Positions 43,325-52,639 of a DNA stretch of 64,000 nucleotides are shown one piece after another. Below the pieces are notes generated by a model. That model was given only the letters and a program-made list of their open reading frames with translations, was not told the DNA's origin and searched no databases. A program made the position numbers and the translations under genes. The stretch spans positions 186,001-250,000 of the forward strand of contig NZ_CANMQS010000002.1 in NCBI RefSeq assembly GCF_947500075.1, written 5' to 3'. The stretch is from an uncultured Sulfitobacter sp. (lineage in GTDB: Bacteria; Pseudomonadota; Alphaproteobacteria; Rhodobacterales; Rhodobacteraceae). The first letter of the stretch is position 1. The number at the start of each line of letters is the position of its first letter.

Positions 43325-45124
43325 TCACTCCCAGCAGCTCACCAGCACCGTCATGCCCTGCGCGGCCCGCGTCAGGTCGCGCGGGGCAATCGTGCCCGTG
43401 GCCCCATTCGCCGCCAGCGTGATCCCCGCCTGTGACGCCACATCCGCGATCGCTGTGCTTTTGAGCGCAAAGCTCACGCCCTGCGGCAACTGCCGACCGT
43501 CGGTGCTCTCCGGCAGCAACATCCCCACAACGCTGCCCGTCCCGTCAAAAACTGGACCGCCCGCGTCGCCGGGTTGGGCGGCCAGCGCCAGACGCTTAAG
43601 ATCTTCTTCGCCCTGCAACCCGCGCACATCCGCAATGGTCCCGAATGTCAGCGTCGCCGCACTCAGCACCCCTTCGTAGGAGAACCCGGCCACGGAAACC
43701 TCTGACTGAAGCCTCGGGTCGACCAGCGTGAACCGCGCCACGTCAAGCGGCGCCAGCGGGCTGCGTGGTTTCAGGATCGCAATCCCCTTGCCTGCATCCG
43801 TCGCCACCACATCCGCTTCGGTATCGCCGTCCACGGTCACGCGGCTACAGGTGTTGACCGCTTCTGCCGTTGTCGCCACCACGCCGGACCGGTCAATGAA
43901 GAAACCTGACCGCGCAATCTTCGGACGGCGGATCTGCAACCCTGCCACCAGATCAATCGACTGCGTCTCTGCCCCGCCTGCGGCAGCATCCAGCACAGCG
44001 GGCAGGCGCGTGAAGCTCTTGGTCATTTCCGCCATCACCCGGCGGCGGCGGTCCTCATCCCCCGCAGGCCAGATCAGCGTGAACCCCTTGATCTGCCCGC
44101 CTTCCAGCGACACTTTCGTCTGGCTGATGATGCGCGCGTCCTGACCGATCAGCTCGAAGGAGGCATTCTTGCGCTCCCGTGGGCCGTCCACCGGCACAAT
44201 CTCCAGCGTCTGCATGATGTCATAGAGACCAAAGAGCGTGTCCTGATCCCCTTCCTGACTGATCAGCAGCACCCGCGCGCCAATGTCGCCGGTGCTGTTG
44301 TACTGGGCAAAGGGCGGCTCATAGGTGTCAAAGGCCACTTCCGCTGTGGGCATGATCATTTCAATGCCCGCCGCTTCATCGCGCACGATCTGAAGGCCCA
44401 GACCATCAAGAACCGCGTTATACTGCCCAAGCAGCGCCGCGCGTTGCACGGTGGTCAACACCCCGGTGACGTCATAGCCATTGGCTTCCTGCCAGGCGGC
44501 CATGGAATTGCGTGTGCCCCGGCCAAAGGCCCCGTCAATGGCTGCGTTGTAGAAACCCGCCCACTGCAAGGCGACCTGCAAGGCGCGCCGTTCGTCGCCA
44601 TTCAAGGCCCGTTCGCTCCGCCGCGCCTGCGCGGGCGTTTCATCGGCGGGCTCAGGGTCGGGCAGGTCTGCCACCGGCGCCTCCTCGGCAGGCGCGTCCT
44701 CCACCGGGGCCTCTTCTGCGGGGGCTGCTGGCGTCACATTGTCCGGCACGGTGATCGCCCCGCGGTTCAGCACATTGGCCCCCACCGGCCAGAACTGCTG
44801 CCGCAATCGGCTGGAAAGCTGAATGAAACTGTCGCGCGGCACCAGCCCCTGCCGCACATAGGTCCGCAGGACCTCCTCCGCATCGTCCCGTGTGTAGGGC
44901 CCCACCGTGATCCCGTACCAGCCCCCGCCCAGCGAAAACCCGTTCACATCCTCCAGCAGTGTGGCATAGGCGCGCGCCCGGTCTGTCGCGGCGGCCAGAG
45001 ACGGCTGCGCCTCAATCTGCACCCAGACGACCTCCTCGCTCTGCGCCAGCGCAGGGGAGGGGACAAGCGCAGGTGCGCAAAGCACTGCAAAACAAACAAG
45101 GAGGGCTGAAAGGAAACGGTGCAT
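43325..45124 (-). CDS. Secreted trypsin-fold protein with peptidoglycan-binding domain, catalytic triad lost
   Basis: A 599-residue exported protein. A signal peptide (MHRFLSALLVCFAVLCAPALVPSPALAQ) precedes a SPOR-like region, an acidic linker (EEAPVEDAPAEEAPVADLPDPEPADETP), and a PG_binding_1 repeat (LQVALQWAGFYNAAIDGAFGRGTRNSMAAWQ). The last 250 residues resemble DegP-like serine proteases: GFFIDRSGVVATTAEAVNTC near residue 405 should read TNxHV, GIAILKP near 445 should read DIALL, and QPGDAGGPVFD near 520 should read GNSGGP. All three catalytic residues are replaced. Probably a cell-wall-associated binding protein, not an enzyme. Start at 45124 chosen for the signal peptide. Confidence 0.78.
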   Translation of the reverse strand: MHRFLSALLVCFAVLCAPALVPSPALAQSEEVVWVQIEAQPSLAAATDRARAYATLLEDVNGFSLGGGWYGITVGPYTRDDAEEVLRTYVRQGLVPRDSFIQLSSRLRQQFWPVGANVLNRGAITVPDNVTPAAPAEEAPVEDAPAEEAPVADLPDPEPADETPAQARRSERALNGDERRALQVALQWAGFYNAAIDGAFGRGTRNSMAAWQEANGYDVTGVLTTVQRAALLGQYNAVLDGLGLQIVRDEAAGIEMIMPTAEVAFDTYEPPFAQYNSTGDIGARVLLISQEGDQDTLFGLYDIMQTLEIVPVDGPRERKNASFELIGQDARIISQTKVSLEGGQIKGFTLIWPAGDEDRRRRVMAEMTKSFTRLPAVLDAAAGGAETQSIDLVAGLQIRRPKIARSGFFIDRSGVVATTAEAVNTCSRVTVDGDTEADVVATDAGKGIAILKPRSPLAPLDVARFTLVDPRLQSEVSVAGFSYEGVLSAATLTFGTIADVRGLQGEEDLKRLALAAQPGDAGGPVFDGTGSVVGMLLPESTDGRQLPQGVSFALKSTAIADVASQAGITLAANGATGTIAPRDLTRAAQGMTVLVSCWE

Positions 45125-45278
45125 CGTGCGGAAACTCTCATCGCGTAAAATCCGGCGCAGATAATCAGGAAAGCGCTGCAAAGGCCATGGGATTCGGCCC
45201 TGAAATGGTCACAAACCTGCAATTGACCCAAGCACGCCACACCCGTAGGAAAGGCGCGCGCAGTCAAAGGTAAGATCC

Positions 45279-46217
45279 ATGTCCCATCCCACCTCCACAC
45301 CACGGTCCTTTCAGGCCATCATTCTGGCCCTGCAAACCTACTGGGCCGAACAGGGCTGCGCCGTGCTGCAACCCTACGACATGGAAGTAGGGGCAGGCAC
45401 CTTCCACCCCGCCACCACCCTGCGCAGCCTCGGCACCCAGCCCTGGGCGGCAGCCTATGTGCAGCCCTCACGCCGCCCGACCGATGGCCGCTACGGCGAA
45501 AACCCCAACCGCTTGCAGCATTACTACCAGTATCAGGTGCTGATCAAACCCAGCCCGCCCAACCTGCAAGACCTCTACCTCGGCTCCCTGCAAGCCATCG
45601 GCATCGACATGGAACTGCACGACATCCGCTTTGTCGAAGACGACTGGGAAAGCCCGACCCTCGGCGCCTGGGGCCTCGGCTGGGAAGTCTGGTGCGACGG
45701 CATGGAAGTCAGCCAGTTCACCTACTTCCAGCAGGTGGGCGGCCACGACTGCGTGCCGGTCTCGGGCGAACTCACCTACGGCCTCGAACGCCTCGCCATG
45801 TACGTCCTGGGCGTCGATCACGTGATGGACATGCCTTTCAACGACCCCGACGCCCCGATCCCGCTCACCTACGGCGACATCTTCAAACAAACCGAAGAGG
45901 AATACGCCCGCTGGAACTTCGACACCGCCAACACCGACGTCCTGCTGCGCCAGTTCGAAGAAGCGGAAAGCCACTGCAAAGCCATCCTCGACCAGCCGCA
46001 CGAGGACCCCAAAACCGGCAAGCGCATCGTCATGGCACATCCCGCCTATGACCAATGCATCAAAGCCAGCCACATGTTCAACCTGCTCGACGCCCGCGGC
46101 GTGATCTCCGTGACCGAACGCCAGGCCTATATCGGCCGGGTGCGCGCATTGGCCAAAATGTGCGCCGATGCCTTTGTGCAGACCCGCGCGGGCGGCTTCA
46201 CCGAAGACGCGGCGTAA
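45279..46217 (+). CDS. glyQ: Glycine--tRNA ligase alpha subunit
   Basis: A 312-residue catalytic subunit of the bacterial alpha2beta2 glycyl-tRNA synthetase. [43 protein letters not shown] and [29 protein letters not shown] are highly conserved family segments, and [13 protein letters not shown] follows near residue 150. It is followed by a DUF6446 gene and glyS, the standard order in Rhodobacteraceae. Charges tRNA-Gly. Confidence 0.97.
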   Translation: MSHPTSTPRSFQAIILALQTYWAEQGCAVLQPYDMEVGAGTFHPATTLRSLGTQPWAAAYVQPSRRPTDGRYGENPNRLQHYYQYQVLIKPSPPNLQDLYLGSLQAIGIDMELHDIRFVEDDWESPTLGAWGLGWEVWCDGMEVSQFTYFQQVGGHDCVPVSGELTYGLERLAMYVLGVDHVMDMPFNDPDAPIPLTYGDIFKQTEEEYARWNFDTANTDVLLRQFEEAESHCKAILDQPHEDPKTGKRIVMAHPAYDQCIKASHMFNLLDARGVISVTERQAYIGRVRALAKMCADAFVQTRAGGFTEDAA

Positions 46218-46224
46218 CCCACCC

Positions 46225-46740
46225 ATGAGCGGCAAAATCATAGGGATCACCATCATGCTCTCCGCCCTGATCGCAGGCGCAGGCCTCTACTATCTGCAAG
46301 TCTACGGCTTCTACCGCGAGGTGCCGCAGCCCGTGATCACGCTGGTCTCCCTCACCGACGACCAGCCCGAAGAGATCTTCACCAACGCCCTGCACGCCAT
46401 CGACGCCGACAGCTCCCCCATCCGTTTCCGCGCCTGCTTCACCACCGACCTGAGCCTGCCGATGCTCACCGAAACCTACCAGATGATCGACACCAACGCC
46501 CCCCGCAACGCACCGGGCTGGTTCGACTGCTTCGACGCCAGAGCCATCGCCGCCGAAATCGACGCAGGCACCGCGCTCACCTTTCTGGGCGGCAAAAACG
46601 TCCACTTCGGCGTCGACCGCATCGTCGCCATCACTGAAGACGGCCGCGGCTACGTCTGGCATGAACTTAACGACTGCGGCGAAAAAGCCTATGACGGCAC
46701 CATCGTCGGCGAAGAATGCCCGGCCCTGCCCACAAACTGA
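46225..46740 (+). CDS. DUF6446 family protein
   Basis: A 171-residue protein with one N-terminal membrane helix (IIGITIMLSALIAGAGLYYLQVYGF) and a mature region bearing several cysteines (FRACFTTD, GWFDCFDA, ELNDCGEKAYDG, GEECPAL). The start at ATG 46225 is chosen seven bases after glyQ. It lies between glyQ and glyS as in many Rhodobacteraceae, and is annotated DUF6446 there; a link with glycyl-tRNA synthetase has not been shown. Repeat copy 2 follows its stop. Confidence 0.82.
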   Translation: MSGKIIGITIMLSALIAGAGLYYLQVYGFYREVPQPVITLVSLTDDQPEEIFTNALHAIDADSSPIRFRACFTTDLSLPMLTETYQMIDTNAPRNAPGWFDCFDARAIAAEIDAGTALTFLGGKNVHFGVDRIVAITEDGRGYVWHELNDCGEKAYDGTIVGEECPALPTN

Positions 46741-46753
46741 AACCCCGCCATGG

Positions 46754-46787
46754 TCTTCCAAATGGTTCAAAAAACCCCGCCGGAGGC
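46754..46787 (+). repeat. 34-base intergenic repeat, copy 2
   Basis: TCTTCCAAATGGTTCAAAAA followed by ACCCCGCCGGAGGC, 13 bases after the DUF6446 stop. It matches copy 1 (28582-28615) at 33 of 34 bases in the same orientation relative to an upstream stop codon. Confidence 0.8.
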
Positions 46788-46864
46788 CTCCCGTATAGAC
46801 CGCCCCTAGACCCCGAACGCCGCGCCGACTATCCCGGACGCACCCTAACCCCAAGGAACACCTC

Positions 46865-49126
46865 GTGCCCGACCTGCTGATCGAACTCTTTTCCGAAGAA
46901 ATCCCCGCCCGCATGCAACGCCGCGCGGCAGAGGACCTCAAAAAGCTCGTCACCAACGGTCTGGTCGAGGCGGGCCTGACCTATGCCGCTGCGGGCGCCT
47001 TCTCCACCCCGCGCCGCCTGACGCTGACGCTGGAAGGCATGCTGGCCGAAAGTCCTGCGGTGACCGAAGAACGCAAAGGCCCCAAGGCCGACGCGCCCGA
47101 AAAGGCGATCGAAGGCTTCCTGCGTGGCGCAGGCCTGACCCGCGACCAGCTGGAGGAACGCGACACCCCCAAGGGCAAGATCCTCTTTGCCCAAATCCAC
47201 AAACCCGGCCGCCCGGCGGCGGAGATCGTGGCCGAGGTGCTCGAACAGACCATCCGCACGTTCCCCTGGCCCAAATCCATGCGCTGGGGCGCAGGCGCGC
47301 TCAAATGGGTCCGCCCGCTGCATGCCATCCTCTGCCTGATCTCATCGGAAGAGGGCGCCGACATCGTCCCCCTCGACATCGACGGCATCACGTCGGGCAA
47401 CACCACCTTCGGCCACCGCTTCCTCGCGCCCGAGGCCATCACCGTCACGGGGTTTGAAGACTACGCCGCCAAACTCAAACGCGCCTTTGTGGTTCTGAAC
47501 CCCGAAGAGCGCGCGGAAACGATTCTAAACGACGCCACCAACATGGCCTTCGCCGCAGGCCTCGAAGTGGTCGAAGACGCAGGCCTGCTGGCCGAAGTCG
47601 CGGGCCTCGTCGAATGGCCTGTTGCCCTGATGGGCACCATCGCCGATGATTTTCTGGAATTGCCGCCCGAGGTGCTGCAAACCTCCATGCGCGAGCACCA
47701 GAAATTCTTCTCCGTCCGCAACCCCAAATCCGGCAGAATCGAGAAGTTCATCACCGTCGCCAACCGCACCACCGCCGACGATGGTGCCACGATCCTTGCT
47801 GGCAACGAGAAAGTCCTGTCGGCCCGTCTGGCTGATGCGAAATTCTTCTGGGAAAACGACCTGCGCACCGCCACCTCCGCCGAAGGCATGGCCACATGGG
47901 TCGCCAACCTCGCCAATGTCACCTTCCACAACAAACTCGGCACCCAGGCCGAGTTGATCGAGCGGATGGCCATCCTCGCCCGCGAACTCGCCCCCATGGT
48001 GGAGGCAGATGCGGATGAAGCCGAGCAGGCGGCAAAACTCGCCAAAGCCGACCTCAGCTCCGAGATGGTCTACGAATTCCCCGAACTGCAAGGCTTGATG
48101 GGCAGCTACTATGCCAAATCCGCTGGCCACAGCGACGCCGTCGCGGCAGCGGCGAAAGAGCATTACGCCCCCCTCGGCCCCTCCGACGACGTGCCCACAG
48201 CACCCGTTTCCGTCGCCGTGGCGCTGGCCGAGAAGATCGACAAGCTGACTGGCTTCTGGGCGATTGATGAGAAGCCAACGGGGAGCAAGGATCCTTTTGC
48301 GCTGCGGCGGGCGGCTTTGGGGGTTATTCGGATCTTGGTCGAGAACGGCATCCAAGTCGCAATTCTGACGCCTTTTTGGCGTTCCCTGTCACAGTATCCA
48401 GAATCGATGCTCGAGTCCGCGCTTGAAGACCAAGCAGATCGTGATGAAGCGATCGCGGACTATCTTGGCATGGATGTGAATGATGTGTTCGATAGGCGTA
48501 TCAAGAAAGAAGATGCAGCAGAAACATTGACCGTTCGTGCATCGTTGGCCGATCAAAAGCTTTCCGAGCTGTTGGATGCGGGACCTCGGGCTTTAATTGG
48601 CACAAACCTCCTCACCTTCCTCCACGACCGCCTGAAAACCTACCTCAAGGACCAAGGCATCCGCCACGACATCATCGACGCCTGCATCGCCATGGACGGC
48701 AACGACGACCTCACCCTGCTGGTCAAACGCGCGCGCGCCCTCTCCGAAACCCTCGCCACCGACGATGGCGAAAACCTCATCCAGGGTTTCAAACGCGCCA
48801 ACAACATCCTCACCCAGGCCGAGGAAGCCGATGGCGTTGAATACTCCTACGGCGCGGACGTGAAATACGCCGAAACCGACGAAGAAAGGGCGCTCTTCAA
48901 AGCCCTTGATGAGGCGGAAGCCAAAATCACCCCCGCGATGGAGCAACAAGACTTCACCACCGCCATGACCGCCATGGCCACCCTGCGCAGCCCCATCGAC
49001 GCCTTCTTTGACGCCGTGCAGGTCAACAGCGACAACCAGACCGTGCGGCGCAACCGTCTGAATCTGCTCAGCCGCATCCGGGGCATCTGTACCTCCGTGG
49101 CTGATCTGACCAGAATTGAAGGCTGA
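46865..49126 (+). CDS. glyS: Glycine--tRNA ligase beta subunit
   Basis: A 753-residue subunit needed for tRNA-Gly recognition. It begins at GTG (MPDLLIELFSEEIPARMQRRA), carries the conserved HxxFSVR-type segment EHQKFFSVRNPKSG near residue 280 and SARLADAKFFWENDLR near 325, and has the C-terminal anticodon-binding-like helical region. Bases about 48350-48600 have lower GC and D/K codons ending in A/T, unlike the rest of the gene. Partner GlyQ lies two genes upstream. Confidence 0.97.
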   Translation: MPDLLIELFSEEIPARMQRRAAEDLKKLVTNGLVEAGLTYAAAGAFSTPRRLTLTLEGMLAESPAVTEERKGPKADAPEKAIEGFLRGAGLTRDQLEERDTPKGKILFAQIHKPGRPAAEIVAEVLEQTIRTFPWPKSMRWGAGALKWVRPLHAILCLISSEEGADIVPLDIDGITSGNTTFGHRFLAPEAITVTGFEDYAAKLKRAFVVLNPEERAETILNDATNMAFAAGLEVVEDAGLLAEVAGLVEWPVALMGTIADDFLELPPEVLQTSMREHQKFFSVRNPKSGRIEKFITVANRTTADDGATILAGNEKVLSARLADAKFFWENDLRTATSAEGMATWVANLANVTFHNKLGTQAELIERMAILARELAPMVEADADEAEQAAKLAKADLSSEMVYEFPELQGLMGSYYAKSAGHSDAVAAAAKEHYAPLGPSDDVPTAPVSVAVALAEKIDKLTGFWAIDEKPTGSKDPFALRRAALGVIRILVENGIQVAILTPFWRSLSQYPESMLESALEDQADRDEAIADYLGMDVNDVFDRRIKKEDAAETLTVRASLADQKLSELLDAGPRALIGTNLLTFLHDRLKTYLKDQGIRHDIIDACIAMDGNDDLTLLVKRARALSETLATDDGENLIQGFKRANNILTQAEEADGVEYSYGADVKYAETDEERALFKALDEAEAKITPAMEQQDFTTAMTAMATLRSPIDAFFDAVQVNSDNQTVRRNRLNLLSRIRGICTSVADLTRIEG

Positions 49127-49213
49127 CCAGAGCGCCTTTCTGGTGCGTTAACCAGACCACTTGTCAGATTGAATTGACAGCCTATGCTGCACCCACACAC
49201 GAAAGGTGCCGCA

Positions 49214-51751
49214 GTGCAGAATAATCCGCATACCACGCTGGTGACCCCCACCGCGCCCATCGCCGCTGAAACCCACGGCGGGCGGGCCAAATGCCTGCAA
49301 CGGCTGGTGCGGCTGGACCTGCCGGTGCCGCGCACCGTGGCGCTCTCGTTTCAGGCCGTCGACAGGATCGGGCAGGGGCATCTGCCCGATGTGGAAAAAG
49401 TCGTGGCCGAATTTCCCGAAGGCGCGCTGATGTGCGTGCGCCCCTCCAGCCAGGACCCCGATTGGGGCGGGCCGGGTGCCGTGATGAACATCGGCATCAA
49501 CACCGCCAAATACGAATCCTTCTGCGACACCATGGGAGAAGACGCCGCATCGGCCCTCTACACCCGTTTCGTGCAATCCTACGCGGTGCATGTGGCCCGT
49601 CTGGATCCGGACATCTTTGACGACGTCAGCGGCGATCCGCGCTCCGCGCTCGGCCAATCCCTGCACGCCTATGAGGCGGAGATGGAAGAACCCTTTCCCC
49701 AGGACCGCGCCGCCCAATTGTCCGCCGTCCTGCTGTCGATGTCGCGTGCCTGGCATGGCACCTCCGCGCGGCTGCTGCGGCAGGCCAAAGGCGCGCCTGC
49801 GGATGCGGGACTGGGGCTGGTGGTGCAGCAGATGGCCTTCGGCGTCGGCCACGGCACCAGCGGCACAGGCGTGCTGCAACTGGTCAGCAGCGACACCGGG
49901 CTGCCGCAGGTCACCGGACGCTACAAAAGCCAAAGTCAGGGCAGGGACGGTCTGGAAGAGAAAACCGCGATGTACCTCACCCGCGACCCGCGCGGGCCGA
50001 GCCTGCAAGACATCGAACCGGAGGTCTTTGAAACCCTGATCGGCCACGCCCAGCTGATGCGCACGAAACTGCGGGCCGAGATGCAGGTGGAATTCGTGCT
50101 GGAAGACGGCACATTGCACATCCTTGATGGCGTGCGCGTGGCGCGCTCCTCTCAGGCGGCCGTCCATATCGCGGTGGCCCTCGCCGATGACGGGATCATC
50201 CCGCGTGAGGAAGCCCTGATGCGCGTCGAACCCCGCACGCTCAGCGAACTTCTGCACCGTCAGGTTGCGCCGGGGGCCAAACGCGACGTGATCGGCAGCG
50301 GCATCGCCGCCAGCCCCGGTGCGGCCACCGGGCGCATCGTCTTCAACGCCGCCGACGCTCAGGCCAGCGCCTCGCGTAATGAACCCTGTATCCTCGTGCG
50401 CCGCGAAACCAGCCCCGAAGACATCCGCGGCATGCAGGCGGCCCACGCTGTCCTGACCGAACGCGGCGGCATCACCAGCCATGCGGCTGTCATTGGCCGG
50501 GGCATGGGGCTGCCTTGCGTGGTCGGCGCCTCCAACCTGCGCTTCAACCTCAAACGCCGCACGATTACCTCTGCCGATGGCCGCGTGTTCAACGCAGGCG
50601 ACGAAATCACCATCGATGGCACCAGCGGCGAAGTGCTGGTCGGCGCGCCCGCCATGCGCGAAGCCGCCCTTGATGACACCTTCAAACGTTTCATGATCTG
50701 GGCCGAAGAAGTCGCCGACATCGGCATCCGTGCCAACGCGGACACCCCTGCGGATGCCCAGACCGCCCACCATTTCCGCGCCGAAGGCATCGGCCTGTGC
50801 CGGACCGAACACATGTTCTTCGAACCCGGCCGCATGACCGTCATGCGGGAGATGATCTTTGCCAACACCGGCGAAGATCGCCGCGCGGTGCTGGAACGCC
50901 TGCTGCCGATGCAGCGCAACGACTTCAAACAGCTCTTCCGGATCATGGAAGGCAAACCCGTCTCCATCCGCCTGTTCGATCCGCCCCTGCATGAATTCCT
51001 GCCCACCGACAAGGCAGGCCAGCGCGAACTGGCCGACGCGCTTGATCTGCCGCTCTCCGCCGTGACCCGCCGCATTGAGGAGCTGAGCGAATACAACCCC
51101 ATGCTGGGCATGCGCGGCGTGCGCCTTGGCGTGACCGTGCCCGAGATCTACGAAATGCAGGCCCGCGCGATCTTTGAAGCCACCGTCGAGGTCAGCCGCG
51201 ATGGCGCGCCCGTGGTGCCCGAAGTGATGATCCCGCTGGTCAGCACCCGGCGCGAGGTCGAACTGGTCAAAACCGCCGTCGATGCCGTCGCCGCCGCCGT
51301 CAGTTCCGAAACCGACACCGATTTTGACTTCCACCTCGGGGTCATGGTCGAAACCCCGCGCGCCGCCCTGCGCGCCGCTGAAATCGCGCCCTATTGCAGC
51401 TTCCTCAGCTTCGGGACCAATGACCTCACGCAGATGACCTACGGGCTGTCGCGCGATGACGCAGGCCGGTTCATGTCGGCTTACGTGCAGCGTGGGGTCT
51501 TCGCCGAAGATCCGTTTCACGTCATGGACACCGACGGTGTGGGAGAGCTGGTAAAGCTGGGTGCAACCCGCGGCAGAATGGCCCAACCGGGGGTCACTTT
51601 GTCCGTCTGCGGGGAACACGGGGGCAACCCCGAATCAATCGCATTCTGCCGTGAAGTGGGGTTTGACTACGTTTCCTGCTCCCCGTTTCGCGTCCCGGTA
51701 GCACGGCTTGCTGCCGCTCAATTGGCCATCAAGGACAAACTTGGGCTCTGA
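49214..51751 (+). CDS. PEP-utilising protein, pyruvate phosphate dikinase-like
   Basis: An 845-residue PPDK homologue. The swivelling phosphohistidine domain reads LTERGGITSHAAVIGRGMGLPCVVG near residue 425; the TIM-barrel PEP domain ends in SFGTNDLTQMTYGLSRDDAGRF and the catalytic CGEHGG near 800. The N-terminal ATP-grasp region is divergent: CVRPSSQDPDWGGPGAVMNIGIN replaces the usual RSGA segment, and LDGVRVARSS replaces the usual LQTR-x-GKR. A normal pyruvate-phosphate dikinase reaction is therefore uncertain. The GTG at 49214, with AAAGG seven bases before it, fits better than the tracked ATG at 49184. It follows glyS, as in related genomes. Confidence 0.8.
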   Translation: MQNNPHTTLVTPTAPIAAETHGGRAKCLQRLVRLDLPVPRTVALSFQAVDRIGQGHLPDVEKVVAEFPEGALMCVRPSSQDPDWGGPGAVMNIGINTAKYESFCDTMGEDAASALYTRFVQSYAVHVARLDPDIFDDVSGDPRSALGQSLHAYEAEMEEPFPQDRAAQLSAVLLSMSRAWHGTSARLLRQAKGAPADAGLGLVVQQMAFGVGHGTSGTGVLQLVSSDTGLPQVTGRYKSQSQGRDGLEEKTAMYLTRDPRGPSLQDIEPEVFETLIGHAQLMRTKLRAEMQVEFVLEDGTLHILDGVRVARSSQAAVHIAVALADDGIIPREEALMRVEPRTLSELLHRQVAPGAKRDVIGSGIAASPGAATGRIVFNAADAQASASRNEPCILVRRETSPEDIRGMQAAHAVLTERGGITSHAAVIGRGMGLPCVVGASNLRFNLKRRTITSADGRVFNAGDEITIDGTSGEVLVGAPAMREAALDDTFKRFMIWAEEVADIGIRANADTPADAQTAHHFRAEGIGLCRTEHMFFEPGRMTVMREMIFANTGEDRRAVLERLLPMQRNDFKQLFRIMEGKPVSIRLFDPPLHEFLPTDKAGQRELADALDLPLSAVTRRIEELSEYNPMLGMRGVRLGVTVPEIYEMQARAIFEATVEVSRDGAPVVPEVMIPLVSTRREVELVKTAVDAVAAAVSSETDTDFDFHLGVMVETPRAALRAAEIAPYCSFLSFGTNDLTQMTYGLSRDDAGRFMSAYVQRGVFAEDPFHVMDTDGVGELVKLGATRGRMAQPGVTLSVCGEHGGNPESIAFCREVGFDYVSCSPFRVPVARLAAAQLAIKDKLGL

Positions 51752-51877
51752 GCCGTTGAAATAACGCTACAAATCCGCGTGATTTTCGGAACGCCGCGTA
51801 ACATATCCGCCGGGGTTGCAGTTCCCGGCCATTCTGGCTAGGCGCTTGGGTCGTCTGTAACTGCTCTGGGGCATTTC

Positions 51878-52522
51878 ATGCGTTTCGCTATCTCCGCTTT
51901 GTTTGCGGCCGCCTTGACGGCTGCGTCCTTGTCACCTGCACCGCTTTCCGCCTCATCGGAGAAAGCGGAGGAACTTGCCCGGATTGAGGCGCAAGGCATC
52001 CGGTCGGTGGGCAAGAAGCGGTTGGGCGATCTGGTCACGGTACCGCAGGCCAGCATCAGCACCCCTGTCCAGTTCTCGCGTGCCTGGGTCGACGCCCAGC
52101 CGCGCGCCACGGGCGATGCGCAATGGCGCTGTCTGGCCGAAGCGCTTTATTTTGAGGCGCGCGGGGAGACGGTCAAAGGCCAGTTTGCCGTGGCCGAAGT
52201 GATCCTGAACCGGGTCCAAAGCGCGCGGTTCCCCGGATCGCTCTGCGCGGTGATCCATCAGGGCACCGGCAAGAAATACCAATGCCAGTTCACCTACACC
52301 TGTGACGGCTACAAGGACGTCATCGCGGAACCGGGTGCCTTTGTGCGCGTCGGCAAGATCGCCCGTGCCGCCATGGCCGGCAAGGCCCCTGCGCTGACCG
52401 ATGGCGCAACCCACTATCACACCACCGCCGTGCGCCCGCGCTGGGCCCGTGTGTACACACGCACCGCACGCATCGGGGTGCACCTGTTCTACCGCCACAC
52501 ATGGCGCACCGCGTCCAACTGA
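51878..52522 (+). CDS. SleB/CwlJ-type cell wall hydrolase
   Basis: A 214-residue secreted protein with a signal peptide (MRFAISALFAAALTAASLSPAPLSA). The Hydrolase_2 domain begins CLAEALYFEARGETVKGQFAVAEVILNRVQS near residue 86, with the catalytic glutamate in YFEARGE, and continues FPGSLCAVIHQG, CQFTYTCDG and ATHYHTTAVRPRWAR. It should cleave peptidoglycan glycan strands. Its own promoter probably lies in the 126-base gap after the PPDK-like gene. Confidence 0.88.
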   Translation: MRFAISALFAAALTAASLSPAPLSASSEKAEELARIEAQGIRSVGKKRLGDLVTVPQASISTPVQFSRAWVDAQPRATGDAQWRCLAEALYFEARGETVKGQFAVAEVILNRVQSARFPGSLCAVIHQGTGKKYQCQFTYTCDGYKDVIAEPGAFVRVGKIARAAMAGKAPALTDGATHYHTTAVRPRWARVYTRTARIGVHLFYRHTWRTASN

Positions 52523-52639
52523 CGCTGTCCTAATCTGCAATGGGGCCGCATGGCGGCACTGGTTTGCCGTTTTGCAGCCTGTTAAGGCTGGTGGCGGCGC
52601 GTAAACTCGCGCCAGACCGTGCAGAAAGACCCAGCCGCC

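Noticed and set aside
49148-51619. 823-residue ORF on the minus strand
   Set aside because: It is the antisense frame of the PPDK-like gene; it has His/Gly-rich, motif-free composition typical of GC-rich shadow frames.
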